Part shown: in pieces, positions 1 through 7,575 of the stretch
Layout: every line of letters starts with the position of its first letter
Position numbering within the stretch: the first letter of the stretch is position 1
DNA from: Ruminococcaceae bacterium UBA6364
GTDB taxonomy: Bacteria > Bacillota > Clostridia > Oscillospirales > Acutalibacteraceae
DNA: 22,285 nucleotides
Assembly: GCA_002440045.1 (NCBI GenBank)
Contig: DJRI01000119.1
Location: forward strand, 10,577-32,861
Direction: 5' to 3'
Program-made: the position numbers and the translations under genes
Notes under the pieces: generated by a model
Databases searched by the model: none
Seen by the model: the letters and a program-made list of their open reading frames with translations, nothing else
What the model was told of the DNA's origin: nothing

Positions 1-2
1 CA

Positions 3-410
3 CCTCAGCTTGAACGCTATGACAAAATGCTTGACCGCCGCCACAGCATAATTGAGCGCTATAACGCCGCGTTTTCGCCGTTCGGCGTAAAGGGCTTGCC
101 GCACAAGACCGAAAATGCGCGCTCTTCGGGTCATCTTTATCTTTCGCGCGTTCCGGGAATAACCCTTGAAGAGCGAAACGAAATTATTATAAAAATGGCG
201 GAAAAAGGCATCGCCTGCAACGTGCACTATAAGCCGCTGCCCATGATGACCGCTTATAAAAAGCTCGGCTTTGACATTGCAGATTACAAAAATGCATATA
301 ACCAGTTTGTCAACGAGATTACATTGCCGCTTCACACAAGGCTCACCGATGAAGAGGTGGACTACATAATAAGCTGTTACGTTGAACTTCTGAAAGAATA
401 TGTAAAATAA
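3..410 (+). CDS. DegT/DnrJ/EryC1/StrS-family sugar aminotransferase, C-terminal part (5'-truncated by window edge)
   Basis: The open frame runs in from the window edge and encodes the last 135 or so residues of a PLP-dependent nucleotide-sugar aminotransferase. The visible part is the small C-terminal domain typical of the family: a segment reading SSGHLYLSRV, then the GIACNVHYKPLP stretch that helps form the sugar site, then a conserved end with LPLHTRLTDEEVDYI. The PLP-binding lysine lies upstream, outside the window. Family members transfer an amino group from glutamate to C4 or C3 of a keto-deoxyhexose nucleotide. The WecD-like acetyltransferase two genes downstream is a natural partner, as in the WecE-WecD pair, so a 4-amino-4,6-dideoxyhexose is the likely product; this is inference. 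An internal ATG at 27 is not the start, because coding continues upstream of it. Confidence 0.88.
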   Translation, partial: PQLERYDKMLDRRHSIIERYNAAFSPFGVKGLPHKTENARSSGHLYLSRVPGITLEERNEIIIKMAEKGIACNVHYKPLPMMTAYKKLGFDIADYKNAYNQFVNEITLPLHTRLTDEEVDYIISCYVELLKEYVK

Positions 411-421
411 AACCCTGTGCA

Positions 422-443
422 GCCGATTAATAAATCAATCGGC
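422..443. repeat. Short inverted repeat of the GCCGATTAA family, copy 1
   Basis: GCCGATT (422-428) and AATCGGC (437-443) form a perfect 7-bp stem with an 8-nt loop in the gap before the sugar transferase. The 12-mer CAGCCGATTAAT (420-431) recurs exactly at 17600-17611, and related copies lie at 3077-3111 and 14090-14098. No T-run follows, so it is not a standard terminator. Confidence 0.6.
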
Positions 444-457
444 AGTTGCAAAACAAT

Positions 458-466
458 AAGGGAAGG
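458..466 (+). promoter_or_regulatory. Ribosome binding site that fixes the GTG start at 474
   Basis: AAGGGAAGG ends 7 nt before the GTG at 474. A GTG at 417 is in the same frame but has no ribosome binding site, and starting there would translate the 422-443 hairpin. The 474 start is therefore preferred. Confidence 0.65.
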
Positions 467-473
467 TGCTTTT

Positions 474-1118
474 GTGTATAAAAAAGTTGTAAAACCGTGT
501 TTTGACTTTATTATCTCGCTTTTTGCCTGCATTTTTCTTTGCCCTATAACGGCTGTTGTCGGCTTGCTTATTAAAAAAGAGGACGGCGGCAAGGTTTTTT
601 ACAAGGCAAAACGTCTCGGCGTTAACGGAAAGGTTTTTGATATGTACAAATTCCGTTCCATGAAAGAGAACGCGCCCGACATAAGAAACGACGACGGCAC
701 AACCTTCAGCTCGCCCGACGACCCGCGCCTTACGGTAATAGGCAAAAAGCTCAGAGAAACAAGCATTGACGAGCTTCCTCAGTTTATAAACGTGCTTAAA
801 GGTCAAATGAGCATTTTGGGGCCGCGTCCCGACCCGCCGGAGTGGTATGAAATAAACAGCGGCGAAATGAGAAAAAAATACACCGTAAAGCCCGGAATAT
901 CGGGATACACTCAGGCATATTACAGAAACTCTTTGCCGCTTGAAGAAAAAAACAAAAGCGACCTTTATTATGCCGAAAATGTTTCGTTTTTGCTTGACGT
1001 AAAGGTCTTTTTCAAAACGATTAAAACGATTTTGTCGCACAGCGACGTTTACAGAAACGAAGAGGTTGTGGATTTTGCCGCAAACGAAAATAAGGCGGAG
1101 AGTGAGCGTTCAGAGTGA
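474..1118 (+). CDS. Initiating sugar transferase (PglC/WcaJ-type phosphoglycosyl transferase)
   Basis: A bacterial sugar transferase of the small monotopic type, about 214 residues, that transfers a sugar-1-phosphate from a nucleotide sugar to undecaprenyl phosphate and so starts repeat-unit assembly at the inner face of the membrane. One hydrophobic segment (about residues 10-32) would be the re-entrant membrane helix. DMYKFRSM (56-63), the Asp-Glu pair of SIDELPQ (D99-E100, matching the PglC catalytic dyad), GPRPD and KPGISGYTQ follow in family order. There is no extra N-terminal multi-membrane domain, so it is PglC-like rather than WbaP-like. The start is a GTG chosen by its ribosome binding site. 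It overlaps the next gene by 4 bp. The sugar cannot be read from the sequence; a 4-acetamido sugar made by the flanking aminotransferase and acetyltransferase is a reasonable guess. Confidence 0.9.
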   Translation: MYKKVVKPCFDFIISLFACIFLCPITAVVGLLIKKEDGGKVFYKAKRLGVNGKVFDMYKFRSMKENAPDIRNDDGTTFSSPDDPRLTVIGKKLRETSIDELPQFINVLKGQMSILGPRPDPPEWYEINSGEMRKKYTVKPGISGYTQAYYRNSLPLEEKNKSDLYYAENVSFLLDVKVFFKTIKTILSHSDVYRNEEVVDFAANENKAESERSE

Positions 1119-1813
1119 GTAAATATGAATTTACAGAGCTGAAATTCGATTCGGATTTGTTCGGTGTTGCATGTGCAAAGGTTACGCTGAACGAAAGACT
1201 TTCTTCGGGCGAGTTTGACGCGCTTTTAAACGAAGCAAAAGCGTATTCGTTTGTGACGGTCAACAATGTGTGCTCCGACAGCTTCAACAGGTATCTTTTG
1301 GGAACGCGTTCTCATGCGTTTTTGACGGACACGCCCGTTACCCTTTCAAAAAAGACCGAGAGTGCGGCGGCGCAAAGCGGCGTTCGCCCCGTTCTTGAAG
1401 AGGATATAGAGCCGCTTTCGGAAATTTCAGGAACTGCGTTTTCAAAGTCGCGGTTTGCAAGCGACCCGCTTCTTGATAAAGAAAAGGTCAGCGAGCTTTA
1501 TTCGCTTTGGGTTAAAAACGCCTTCTTAAACGGCGAAAAAACGTTGCTTACTACGGATTTGCGCGAAGGCTTTGTGATTTGCGACCTTTCGGAAGAAATC
1601 TGCCATATCGACCTTCTTGCCGTGAGCGAAAGCGCAAGGGGCAAGGGCATAGGGCAAAAGCTTTTAAACGAGGTACAGCGGCTTGCATTTGAAAAAGGCT
1701 GTACCGAAATGCTTGTCGGAACACAGGCGGCTAACGTTTCGGCGCTCAGGCTGTATGAAAAGTGCGGCTTCAGAGTGGCTTTTACTTCTCAGACATACCA
1801 TCTTCACAATTAA
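1115..1813 (+). CDS. WecD-like GNAT N-acetyltransferase for an amino sugar nucleotide
   Basis: About 232 residues. The layout resembles E. coli WecD (RffC), which acetylates the 4-amino group of dTDP-4-amino-4,6-dideoxygalactose: an N-terminal domain with LFGV near residues 15-18, a central FSKSRF (109-114) followed by a long helix ending in a YxxWVKNA-like stretch, and a C-terminal GNAT fold. The acetyl-CoA loop is RGKGIG (175-180), followed by a typical NVSALRLYEKCGF. The start is a GTG that overlaps the preceding stop (GTGA), with AAGGCGGAG about 14 nt upstream; translational coupling is likely. With the DegT aminotransferase just upstream it probably completes an N-acetylated 4-amino-4,6-dideoxyhexose. 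The substrate (dTDP- or UDP-linked) is inferred; a 4,6-dehydratase dedicated to it is not in the window. Confidence 0.82.
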   Translation: MSKYEFTELKFDSDLFGVACAKVTLNERLSSGEFDALLNEAKAYSFVTVNNVCSDSFNRYLLGTRSHAFLTDTPVTLSKKTESAAAQSGVRPVLEEDIEPLSEISGTAFSKSRFASDPLLDKEKVSELYSLWVKNAFLNGEKTLLTTDLREGFVICDLSEEICHIDLLAVSESARGKGIGQKLLNEVQRLAFEKGCTEMLVGTQAANVSALRLYEKCGFRVAFTSQTYHLHN

Positions 1814-1836
1814 TTGCGGCGCAAACAGGAGAAAGA

Positions 1837-3081
1837 ATGAATATTTTGTATTTGGCGGGATATTTTTTTCCGGAAAACACGGCGTATACACATCTTGAAA
1901 ACGATTTGCTCGATGAATTGTGCCTTGCGGGTCACACTGTCACGGTGATTTGCCCCGTACCGACAAGAGGCATAGATGAAGAGACGCGAAGGAAATATAA
2001 AAATATAAAAAAAGAAGAACTCAATTCGGGAAAAATAAAGGTTATACGGTTCTCGGCGCCCGATGAGGGCAAGAATCCGATAATCCGCGCTTTCAGGTAT
2101 TTTTGGTGCAATTACAGAACGCTTGCGATTGCAAAAAAACAGACCGACGCCGATGTTGTTTTTGCCGCAAGCACACCGCCGACTCAAGGGCTTTTGGGCG
2201 GCGCGGTTGCAAAGAAGCTCGGCAAAAAGCTGAAAAAGCATATACCCTTTGTTTATAATCTGCAGGATATTTTCCCGGACTCTTTGGTAACAACAGGGCT
2301 TTCGTCAACCGACAGCCCGATTTTTAAGGTCGGCAAAAAAATCGAAGCGCGTACATACAAAAATGCCGATAAAATTATTCTTATAAGCGAAAGCTTTAAA
2401 AACAACCTTTTAAATAAGGGCGTGCCCGAAGGAAAAATAGAAAACGTTTCAAACTGGATAGACGCAAATTCGATTTTGCCGATAGAACGGGACGAAAACA
2501 AGCTTTTTGAAGAGCTTTCCCTGCCGCGCGAGAAATTCACCGTTGTTTATGCGGGCAATTTCGGCGAGGCGCAGGGCGCAGAGGTTGTGCTTGACGCGGC
2601 AAAGCTTTTAAAAGACGACGAAAGCATACAGTTTGCCGTTTTCGGAGGCGGCGCCGGATTTGAAAACGCGAAAAAACGAGTTGCCGACGAAAGCCTTTCA
2701 AACGTAAAAATTACCGCTCTTCTTGAACAGGCGCGCGTGCCCGAGGTATACAGCTTGGGCGACGTTGCCCTTATAACCTGCAAAAAGGGCGTCGGCAAAA
2801 GCGGAATGCCGAGCAAAACTTGGAGCATAATGGCGTGCAACACCCCGATTATCGCTTCGTTTGATACCGACAGCGAGCTTGCCGATATTATAAAAACGGC
2901 AGACGCAGGTTTTTGCGTTGAACCCGAAAACGCCGAAATGCTCAAGGAAGCAATTCTTTCGGCAAAAGAAAACCGCAAAAACGAATGCACATCGCGTATG
3001 TATGTTTTAGAAAATGCGTCAAAAGACGTCTGCGCGAAAAAATATGTAAAAATTCTTGAAAACTCTCTGTGTAACGGCTGA
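1837..3081 (+). CDS. WbuB-like GT4 glycosyltransferase (candidate N-acetyl-L-fucosamine transferase)
   Basis: A 414-residue GT-B, family 4 glycosyltransferase. The start is ATG 1837, 6 nt after AGGAGA; the frame stays open upstream, but that part overlaps the acetyltransferase and lacks a ribosome binding site. It has an N-terminal YLAGYFFPENTAY acceptor-side loop, a long insertion around residues 50-70, STPPTQGLLG, NLQDIFPDSL, and a C-terminal nucleotide-sugar site running through VYAGNFGEAQG, GMPSKTWSIMACNTPII and a closing EPEN. This pattern is that of WbuB, the L-FucNAc transferase of E. coli O26-type clusters. The full UDP-L-FucNAc route at 14117-17556 in the same locus supports that role. 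Family assignment is firm; donor specificity is inferred from context. Confidence 0.85.
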   Translation: MNILYLAGYFFPENTAYTHLENDLLDELCLAGHTVTVICPVPTRGIDEETRRKYKNIKKEELNSGKIKVIRFSAPDEGKNPIIRAFRYFWCNYRTLAIAKKQTDADVVFAASTPPTQGLLGGAVAKKLGKKLKKHIPFVYNLQDIFPDSLVTTGLSSTDSPIFKVGKKIEARTYKNADKIILISESFKNNLLNKGVPEGKIENVSNWIDANSILPIERDENKLFEELSLPREKFTVVYAGNFGEAQGAEVVLDAAKLLKDDESIQFAVFGGGAGFENAKKRVADESLSNVKITALLEQARVPEVYSLGDVALITCKKGVGKSGMPSKTWSIMACNTPIIASFDTDSELADIIKTADAGFCVEPENAEMLKEAILSAKENRKNECTSRMYVLENASKDVCAKKYVKILENSLCNG

Positions 3082-3111
3082 TTAACACTTATGCATTCTC
3101 AATTAATCGGC
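3077..3111. repeat. Inverted repeat of the GCCGATTAA family, copy 2
   Basis: GCTGATTAA (3077-3085) and TTAATCGGC (3103-3111) form a 9-bp stem with one G-T wobble and a 17-nt loop. It overlaps the stop codon of the WbuB-like gene and fills most of the gap before the next gene. No T-run follows, so terminator function is unlikely. Confidence 0.55.
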
Positions 3112-3140
3112 GGCTACTTAGTATAAGCGGAGGTTCTTTA

Positions 3141-4220
3141 ATGGAAAAAATCTGCCTTGTTTCACCGTTTCCGCCGCCCTACGGCGGCATAGCGAACTGG
3201 TCGAATATGATAAAAAGTCACTATGACAAAAGCGGCGAATATGAACTTAAAATAATAGATATTGCGCCCAAAACCCGCAGCACCGAGGGGCGCGGCATTT
3301 TCAGCAGGGTTTTTGTAAGCGGCTTTCAGATGCTTAAAATAAATAAGCAGCTTAAAAAAACGCTTAAAAGCGGCAATATATCGCTTATTCATATGACGAC
3401 AAGCGCACAGCTTGCGATATTAAGGGACCTTTTGCTGTTAAAGACCGCAAAAAAATATAAAGTGCCCGTCGTTTATCACCTTCATTTCGGCAGAGTGCCC
3501 GAAATTTCAAAGGCAAACACAAAAGAATGGCGGCTTTTGAAAAAAGCCGCGGCGGCGGCAGATACGGTTATCGCTATAGACAATGCGTCGCTTTCGGCGC
3601 TTAAAGAATATTGCCCCGAAGCTCGTGCCGTGTTTGTTCCGAACCCGATTGACCTTTCAGAATTGCCCGCTCCTAAAGAGGGCGAAAAAACGGTCGCCTA
3701 TCTCGGCTGGGTCATTCCGACAAAGGGAATTGATGAGCTTGTCACGGCGTGGAACACAGTCGGCAAAAATCACAGCGATTATAAGCTTGTGATTATCGGA
3801 CCGTATAAAGACGAATATTTAGCCGAATTAAAAAAGAAAATATCGGTTGATAATATAGAATTTCTCGGCGAAAAGCCGCACGGCGAAGCTATGCAGCTTA
3901 TAAACGAGGCGCAAATTTTCACCCTCCCGAGTTATACCGAGGGCTTTCCGTGCGTCATAACCGAGGCAATGGCGTTAAAAAAGGCAATTGCGGCGACAGA
4001 AGTCGGCGCAATTCCCGAAATGCTTTCGGGCGGCTGCGGCGTGACTTTCCCCCCGCGTGACGCCGACGCTCTTAAAAATGCGCTTGAAGAGCTTATAAGC
4101 GACCCCGAAAAAAGAAAAAACGTTTCAAAAAACGCATATAAAAGACTAAAAGAAAACTACACCGCCGAAAAAGTGACAGCCATGCTTGAAACTGTCTGGC
4201 GAGATGTGAAAAAACAGTAA
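3141..4220 (+). CDS. GT4-family glycosyltransferase
   Basis: A 359-residue GT-B glycosyltransferase of family 4 with no signal peptide, expected at the cytoplasmic face of the membrane, where it extends the lipid-linked repeat unit. The N-terminus has a glycine-rich SPFPPPYGGIANW loop (residues 8-20), then VVYHLHFG and a linker FVPNPID. The C-terminal donor domain has VAYLGWVIPTKGIDEL and the paired-glutamate motif TEGFPCVITEAMA, followed by GAIPEML. GGAGG (3129-3133) sits 7 nt before the ATG. Donor and acceptor sugars cannot be told from the sequence. It begins the block after repeat copy 2 and is followed 10 bp later by a second GT4 gene. Confidence 0.87.
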   Translation: MEKICLVSPFPPPYGGIANWSNMIKSHYDKSGEYELKIIDIAPKTRSTEGRGIFSRVFVSGFQMLKINKQLKKTLKSGNISLIHMTTSAQLAILRDLLLLKTAKKYKVPVVYHLHFGRVPEISKANTKEWRLLKKAAAAADTVIAIDNASLSALKEYCPEARAVFVPNPIDLSELPAPKEGEKTVAYLGWVIPTKGIDELVTAWNTVGKNHSDYKLVIIGPYKDEYLAELKKKISVDNIEFLGEKPHGEAMQLINEAQIFTLPSYTEGFPCVITEAMALKKAIAATEVGAIPEMLSGGCGVTFPPRDADALKNALEELISDPEKRKNVSKNAYKRLKENYTAEKVTAMLETVWRDVKKQ

Positions 4221-4230
4221 GGAGCTACAA

Positions 4231-5424
4231 ATGAAAAACGTCGGACTTTTCATAAGTGAAATGAACAGCGGCGGCGCGGAGCGCGTTGTATCGCGGCTTT
4301 CAAAAATTCTTGAAAACGATTACAATATTTATGTCGTTCTTTTTGAAGATACATATATGGAGTATGAGTGCGGCGGAAAAATCGTCAATATGAATCTGCC
4401 TGCGGGCGGCGGAATATTGAATAAGGTGCTTTTGCTTCTTAAAAGAGTACGGGCGTTAAAGCGGATTAAAAAAGAGTATTCGCTCGATTGCGTTATAAGC
4501 TTTCTTGACAGCCCCAACATTGTAAATATTCTTTCGGACGGCTCGTGCAAAAATATAGTTTCCATAAGAAACTATACAAAAAAAGAAAACAGCCGGAGCG
4601 TTCTCGGGAAGCTTACGGATATTTTTATTAAAAAGCTGTATCAAAAAGCTGATGTAATAGTCCCCGTGTCAAAGGTTATAGCAAAAAGCTATGAAACGGA
4701 CTATGCCGTTCCCGAAGAAAAGCTGAAAGTTATTTATAATCCGTATGACGTCGGCGAAATACACGACCGTATGAAAGAGCCTGCCGAAGATGAAATAAAG
4801 GCTTTTTCGGACGGCAAAACGGTTTTCGTAAGCGTCGGAAGAATTATGCACCAAAAGGGCTTTTGGCATCTTATTAAAGCTTTCGGTGAAGTAAGAAAAC
4901 ACGACGAAAACGCAAGACTTCTTATTATCGGTGAAAACAGAATCGGCGACGAGCCGCAAAAGCTTGCGGAAGGTCTCGGAATTAAGGACAGCGTTATGTT
5001 TACGGGAAAGGTAAAAAATCCTTTTAAATATCTTGCTTTGTCAGACGTATATGTTCTGTCGTCTTTGTTTGAGGGCTTCCCGAACGGTATGACCGAGGCT
5101 ATGGTCTGCGGACTTCCCATAATCGCGGCAGACTGCAAATCGGGTCCGAGAGAAATTTTAAACAAAACTCCCGATTTCGGGCGTGAATATACGGATGTAA
5201 CCGAGTGCGACTTCGGAATACTTGTTCCGGAGCTTGAGGATGAAGAGAATTGGAGCGCAAAAGAACCTTTGACCGACGGCGAAAGGACTCTTGCAAAGGC
5301 AATGCTTATGCTTGGGACGGACGGCTCCAAACGTGCCGATTTTGCCGCAAAGGCATTAAACAGAGGCGCCGATTTTAATTATGACGCCTGCAAAAAAGCG
5401 TATGCTTCAATTATTGACGGATAA
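4231..5424 (+). CDS. GT4-family glycosyltransferase
   Basis: A 397-residue retaining glycosyltransferase of the GT4 type. The N-terminal SEMNSGGAERVV loop (about residues 9-20) is the classic signature of this group. Later come IYNPYDV at the domain linker, SVGRIMHQKGFWHLI at the start of the donor domain, then LFEGFPNGMTEAMVCGLP with the two donor-binding glutamates, and SGPREIL. AAGGAG overlaps the preceding stop codon and lies 7 nt before the ATG, suggesting coupling to the upstream glycosyltransferase. Together with the initiating transferase and the two other GT4 enzymes it gives a repeat unit of about four sugars, if each acts once. Its sugar is unknown. Confidence 0.87.
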   Translation: MKNVGLFISEMNSGGAERVVSRLSKILENDYNIYVVLFEDTYMEYECGGKIVNMNLPAGGGILNKVLLLLKRVRALKRIKKEYSLDCVISFLDSPNIVNILSDGSCKNIVSIRNYTKKENSRSVLGKLTDIFIKKLYQKADVIVPVSKVIAKSYETDYAVPEEKLKVIYNPYDVGEIHDRMKEPAEDEIKAFSDGKTVFVSVGRIMHQKGFWHLIKAFGEVRKHDENARLLIIGENRIGDEPQKLAEGLGIKDSVMFTGKVKNPFKYLALSDVYVLSSLFEGFPNGMTEAMVCGLPIIAADCKSGPREILNKTPDFGREYTDVTECDFGILVPELEDEENWSAKEPLTDGERTLAKAMLMLGTDGSKRADFAAKALNRGADFNYDACKKAYASIIDG

Positions 5425-5444
5425 CAAAAACTGAGAGGGAACAG

Positions 5445-6656
5445 ATGGAAAAGCTTCTTGTAAGAAGAACGCGGCGGGATTTAAGCATAAAAACCGTTTG
5501 CCTTAAAATATCGCTTGCATTTCTCTTTTTAAGCGTTATTGCAAACAACGTGTTCGGCGAGGATGTAAACTATTATATAATATCAAAAGCGTGCATTTTT
5601 GCTTTTATGGCAATAGCTCTTGTGTCGCTTCTTGTCGGTGCGCGCTTTTTTGCGTCCGTGCCGCTCGTTTTTATACTTCTGAATTTTTATTGGATACTTA
5701 TTACCACAATTTGGGCGCCGAGCAGAGCAAACGGAATGCAAATGCTCAGCACAATGACGCAGACGTTTATAATGGCAATACTTATGTATGAAATTATGGC
5801 AAACACCCGCGAGTTTGAGCTGTATTTTAAGGCGCTTTATTATTCGGGAATAGTTCTTCTTGCCTATTCATTATATATGTACGGCTTTGACGGAATGATA
5901 GAGCAAATGCAGGAGGGCGTCAGAATAGGCGGCGAGATTGCAAACCAAAACACCTTCGGTCTTGTTTTCTCATATGCATGTGTTTGCGGCGTTTATTTTA
6001 CCGTGTTCAAGCGTCGGCCGCTTTATCTTGTCGGTTGTGCGGCGTTTGTTTTCTTTGCACTTTCAAGCGGCTCAAAAAAATCTGTATTTACGATTGTTCT
6101 CGGCATTTTGCTTGTTCTGTTGTTCAAATACGGAATAAAAAGAATGTACAAGGTAATCATTGTCGGCGGTGTGCTTGTTGTCGGTCTTTATTTTCTTTTG
6201 TCGCTTCCGATATTCGACGTTATGTCCGACAGACTTTTCAGCTTTCTTTCGGGTGAAAAAAACGAGTCGGATATTATAAGGACGTCAATGATAAGAGACG
6301 GTATGCGCTTTTTCTTAGAAAAGCCCGTTTTCGGCTACGGCTCGGACGCGTTCAGAACAATAAGCGCCTACGGCACATATTCACACAACAATTTTGTGGA
6401 ATTGCTTGTCGACTACGGTGCGGTCGGATTTTTGCTGTATTATGCAATGTTCATCTATTTGGCGGCAAAGTTTTTTGCGGGAAAAGGGCGGAAAAATCCG
6501 TCTAACATAATGATGATGATTCTTCTCATAACAAGGCTTGTTATGGATTACGGAATGGTAAGTTTTTCTTCAAAGGGCACATGGATGCTTCTTGCGGTTG
6601 CATTTGCCATGGCACTGAATGAAAATAGATTAAAACGAGGCTTAAAGTATGATTGA
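5445..6656 (+). CDS. O-antigen polymerase/ligase-family membrane protein (Wzy)
   Basis: A 403-residue integral membrane protein with about ten to twelve hydrophobic segments. It has the Wzy_C-type loop near residues 275-340: IRDGMRFFLEKPVFGYG, then SHNNFVELLVDYGAVGFLLY. This GYG...SHNxxxELLxxxGxxG arrangement marks the O-antigen ligase/polymerase family. Inside a cluster that also has a Wzx flippase and an initiating transferase, its role is almost certainly polymerisation of flipped repeat units on the outer face of the membrane. GAGAGGGA lies just before the ATG. Its last 8 bp overlap the next gene. As usual for Wzy, sequence similarity is weak outside the motif, so the call rests on topology, motif and context. 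Confidence 0.85.
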   Translation: MEKLLVRRTRRDLSIKTVCLKISLAFLFLSVIANNVFGEDVNYYIISKACIFAFMAIALVSLLVGARFFASVPLVFILLNFYWILITTIWAPSRANGMQMLSTMTQTFIMAILMYEIMANTREFELYFKALYYSGIVLLAYSLYMYGFDGMIEQMQEGVRIGGEIANQNTFGLVFSYACVCGVYFTVFKRRPLYLVGCAAFVFFALSSGSKKSVFTIVLGILLVLLFKYGIKRMYKVIIVGGVLVVGLYFLLSLPIFDVMSDRLFSFLSGEKNESDIIRTSMIRDGMRFFLEKPVFGYGSDAFRTISAYGTYSHNNFVELLVDYGAVGFLLYYAMFIYLAAKFFAGKGRKNPSNIMMMILLITRLVMDYGMVSFSSKGTWMLLAVAFAMALNENRLKRGLKYD

Positions 6657-7575
6657 AAAAGTTTTAAAGGCAATTAAAAATCCGCGTCTTGCGGCGCTTG
6701 TGCTGTTTGACAAAAAAGATAATCGGAATATGCCCGATGAAAAGTATCTGAAAATCAAATATTACCTTTCTTTAGGCAAAAAGCTTGACCTTGAAAATCC
6801 GCAGACTTTTAACGAAAAGCTTCAGTGGTTGAAATTATATGACCGTAAGCCGGAGTATACCATGATGGTGGATAAATACAAGGTGCGCGAGTATATAGAA
6901 GAAAAACTTGGTAAGGAATATTTGATCCCACTAATTGGCGTTTGGGATAATCCTGATGAAATAGACTTTGATTTGCTGCCGGATCAATTTGTGTTGAAAT
7001 GCAATCACAATTCCGGCTTGGGAATGTATATTTGCAAAGATAAGAGTAAACTGACATCTCATGATATCAAAAGAATACGCGAGAATTTAGCGCGTGGTTT
7101 GGCAGAAGATTATTACTTGACCGGGCGCGAATGGCCGTATAAAGACGTGCCGAGGAAAATTATTGCGGAGAAGTACATGACCGATTCTGTTGACAGTTCT
7201 GACTTCACGGATTACAAGTTTTTTTGTTTTAATGGCTATGTGGATTGTGTGATGGTTTGTCTTGAACGCTCGAGCGGAAACCCAAAATTCTACTTTTTCG
7301 ACAAGGACTGGGAACTTAAGCGCTTGAATTTGCGCGGAAAGAATGCTCCGGAAGGATTTACTATCGCCAAGCCCAATCTGATGGACAAGATGTTTGAGAT
7401 TGCAACAAATCTCTCGGAAGGATTGCCTTTTGTGCGTGTTGACTTATATCAAAGTAATGACCATATTTATTTTGGGGAAATAACTTTTTTCCCGGATAGT
7501 GGCTTTGATGCCAACCTGCTTCCTGAAACCGACAAGTATTTTGGTGATTTAATTCGTTTGGAGGATGCAAAATGA
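6649..7575 (+). CDS. TupA-like ATP-grasp protein (candidate amide ligase for polysaccharide)
   Basis: A 308-residue member of the TupA-like ATP-grasp family, named after TupA of the teichuronopeptide locus of alkaliphilic Bacillus. Hallmarks are NPQTFNEKLQWLKLYDR (residues 50-66), VDKYKVREYI, FVLKCNHNSG, the central DFTDYKFFCFNG, and the metal/ATP end RVDLY...IYFGEITFFPDSGF. These proteins are often mislabelled glycosyltransferases; the ATP-grasp fold implies acyl-phosphate chemistry joining a carboxyl to an amine. It overlaps the polymerase gene by 8 bp and the opine synthase gene by 4 bp (ATGA), so it is probably translated with the latter. GAGG lies 8-9 nt before the ATG. Roughly the first 60 codons resemble neighbouring genes; after about 6830 TTG replaces CTT as the main leucine codon, suggesting a recombination joint inside the gene. 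Family is firm; the uronic acid plus amino acid substrate is inference. Confidence 0.82.
   Translation: MIEKVLKAIKNPRLAALVLFDKKDNRNMPDEKYLKIKYYLSLGKKLDLENPQTFNEKLQWLKLYDRKPEYTMMVDKYKVREYIEEKLGKEYLIPLIGVWDNPDEIDFDLLPDQFVLKCNHNSGLGMYICKDKSKLTSHDIKRIRENLARGLAEDYYLTGREWPYKDVPRKIIAEKYMTDSVDSSDFTDYKFFCFNGYVDCVMVCLERSSGNPKFYFFDKDWELKRLNLRGKNAPEGFTIAKPNLMDKMFEIATNLSEGLPFVRVDLYQSNDHIYFGEITFFPDSGFDANLLPETDKYFGDLIRLEDAK

Noticed and set aside
435..1040. Long antisense open frame (201 codons) opposite the sugar transferase gene
   Set aside because: The sense strand encodes a full sugar transferase with catalytic motifs; the antisense product has no recognisable domain and reflects codon bias.
3077..3111. 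Hairpin considered as a terminator after the WbuB-like gene
   Set aside because: The stem is AT-rich with a 17-nt loop and no T-run follows; genes on both sides look co-transcribed.
4734..5330. Antisense open frame (198 codons) opposite the second GT4 gene
   Set aside because: Serine- and proline-rich product with no family features; the opposite strand is a clear GT4 enzyme.
6649..7575. Calling the TupA-like protein a glycosyltransferase, a common database label
   Set aside because: Its motifs are those of the ATP-grasp TupA family, with no GT-A or GT-B signature.
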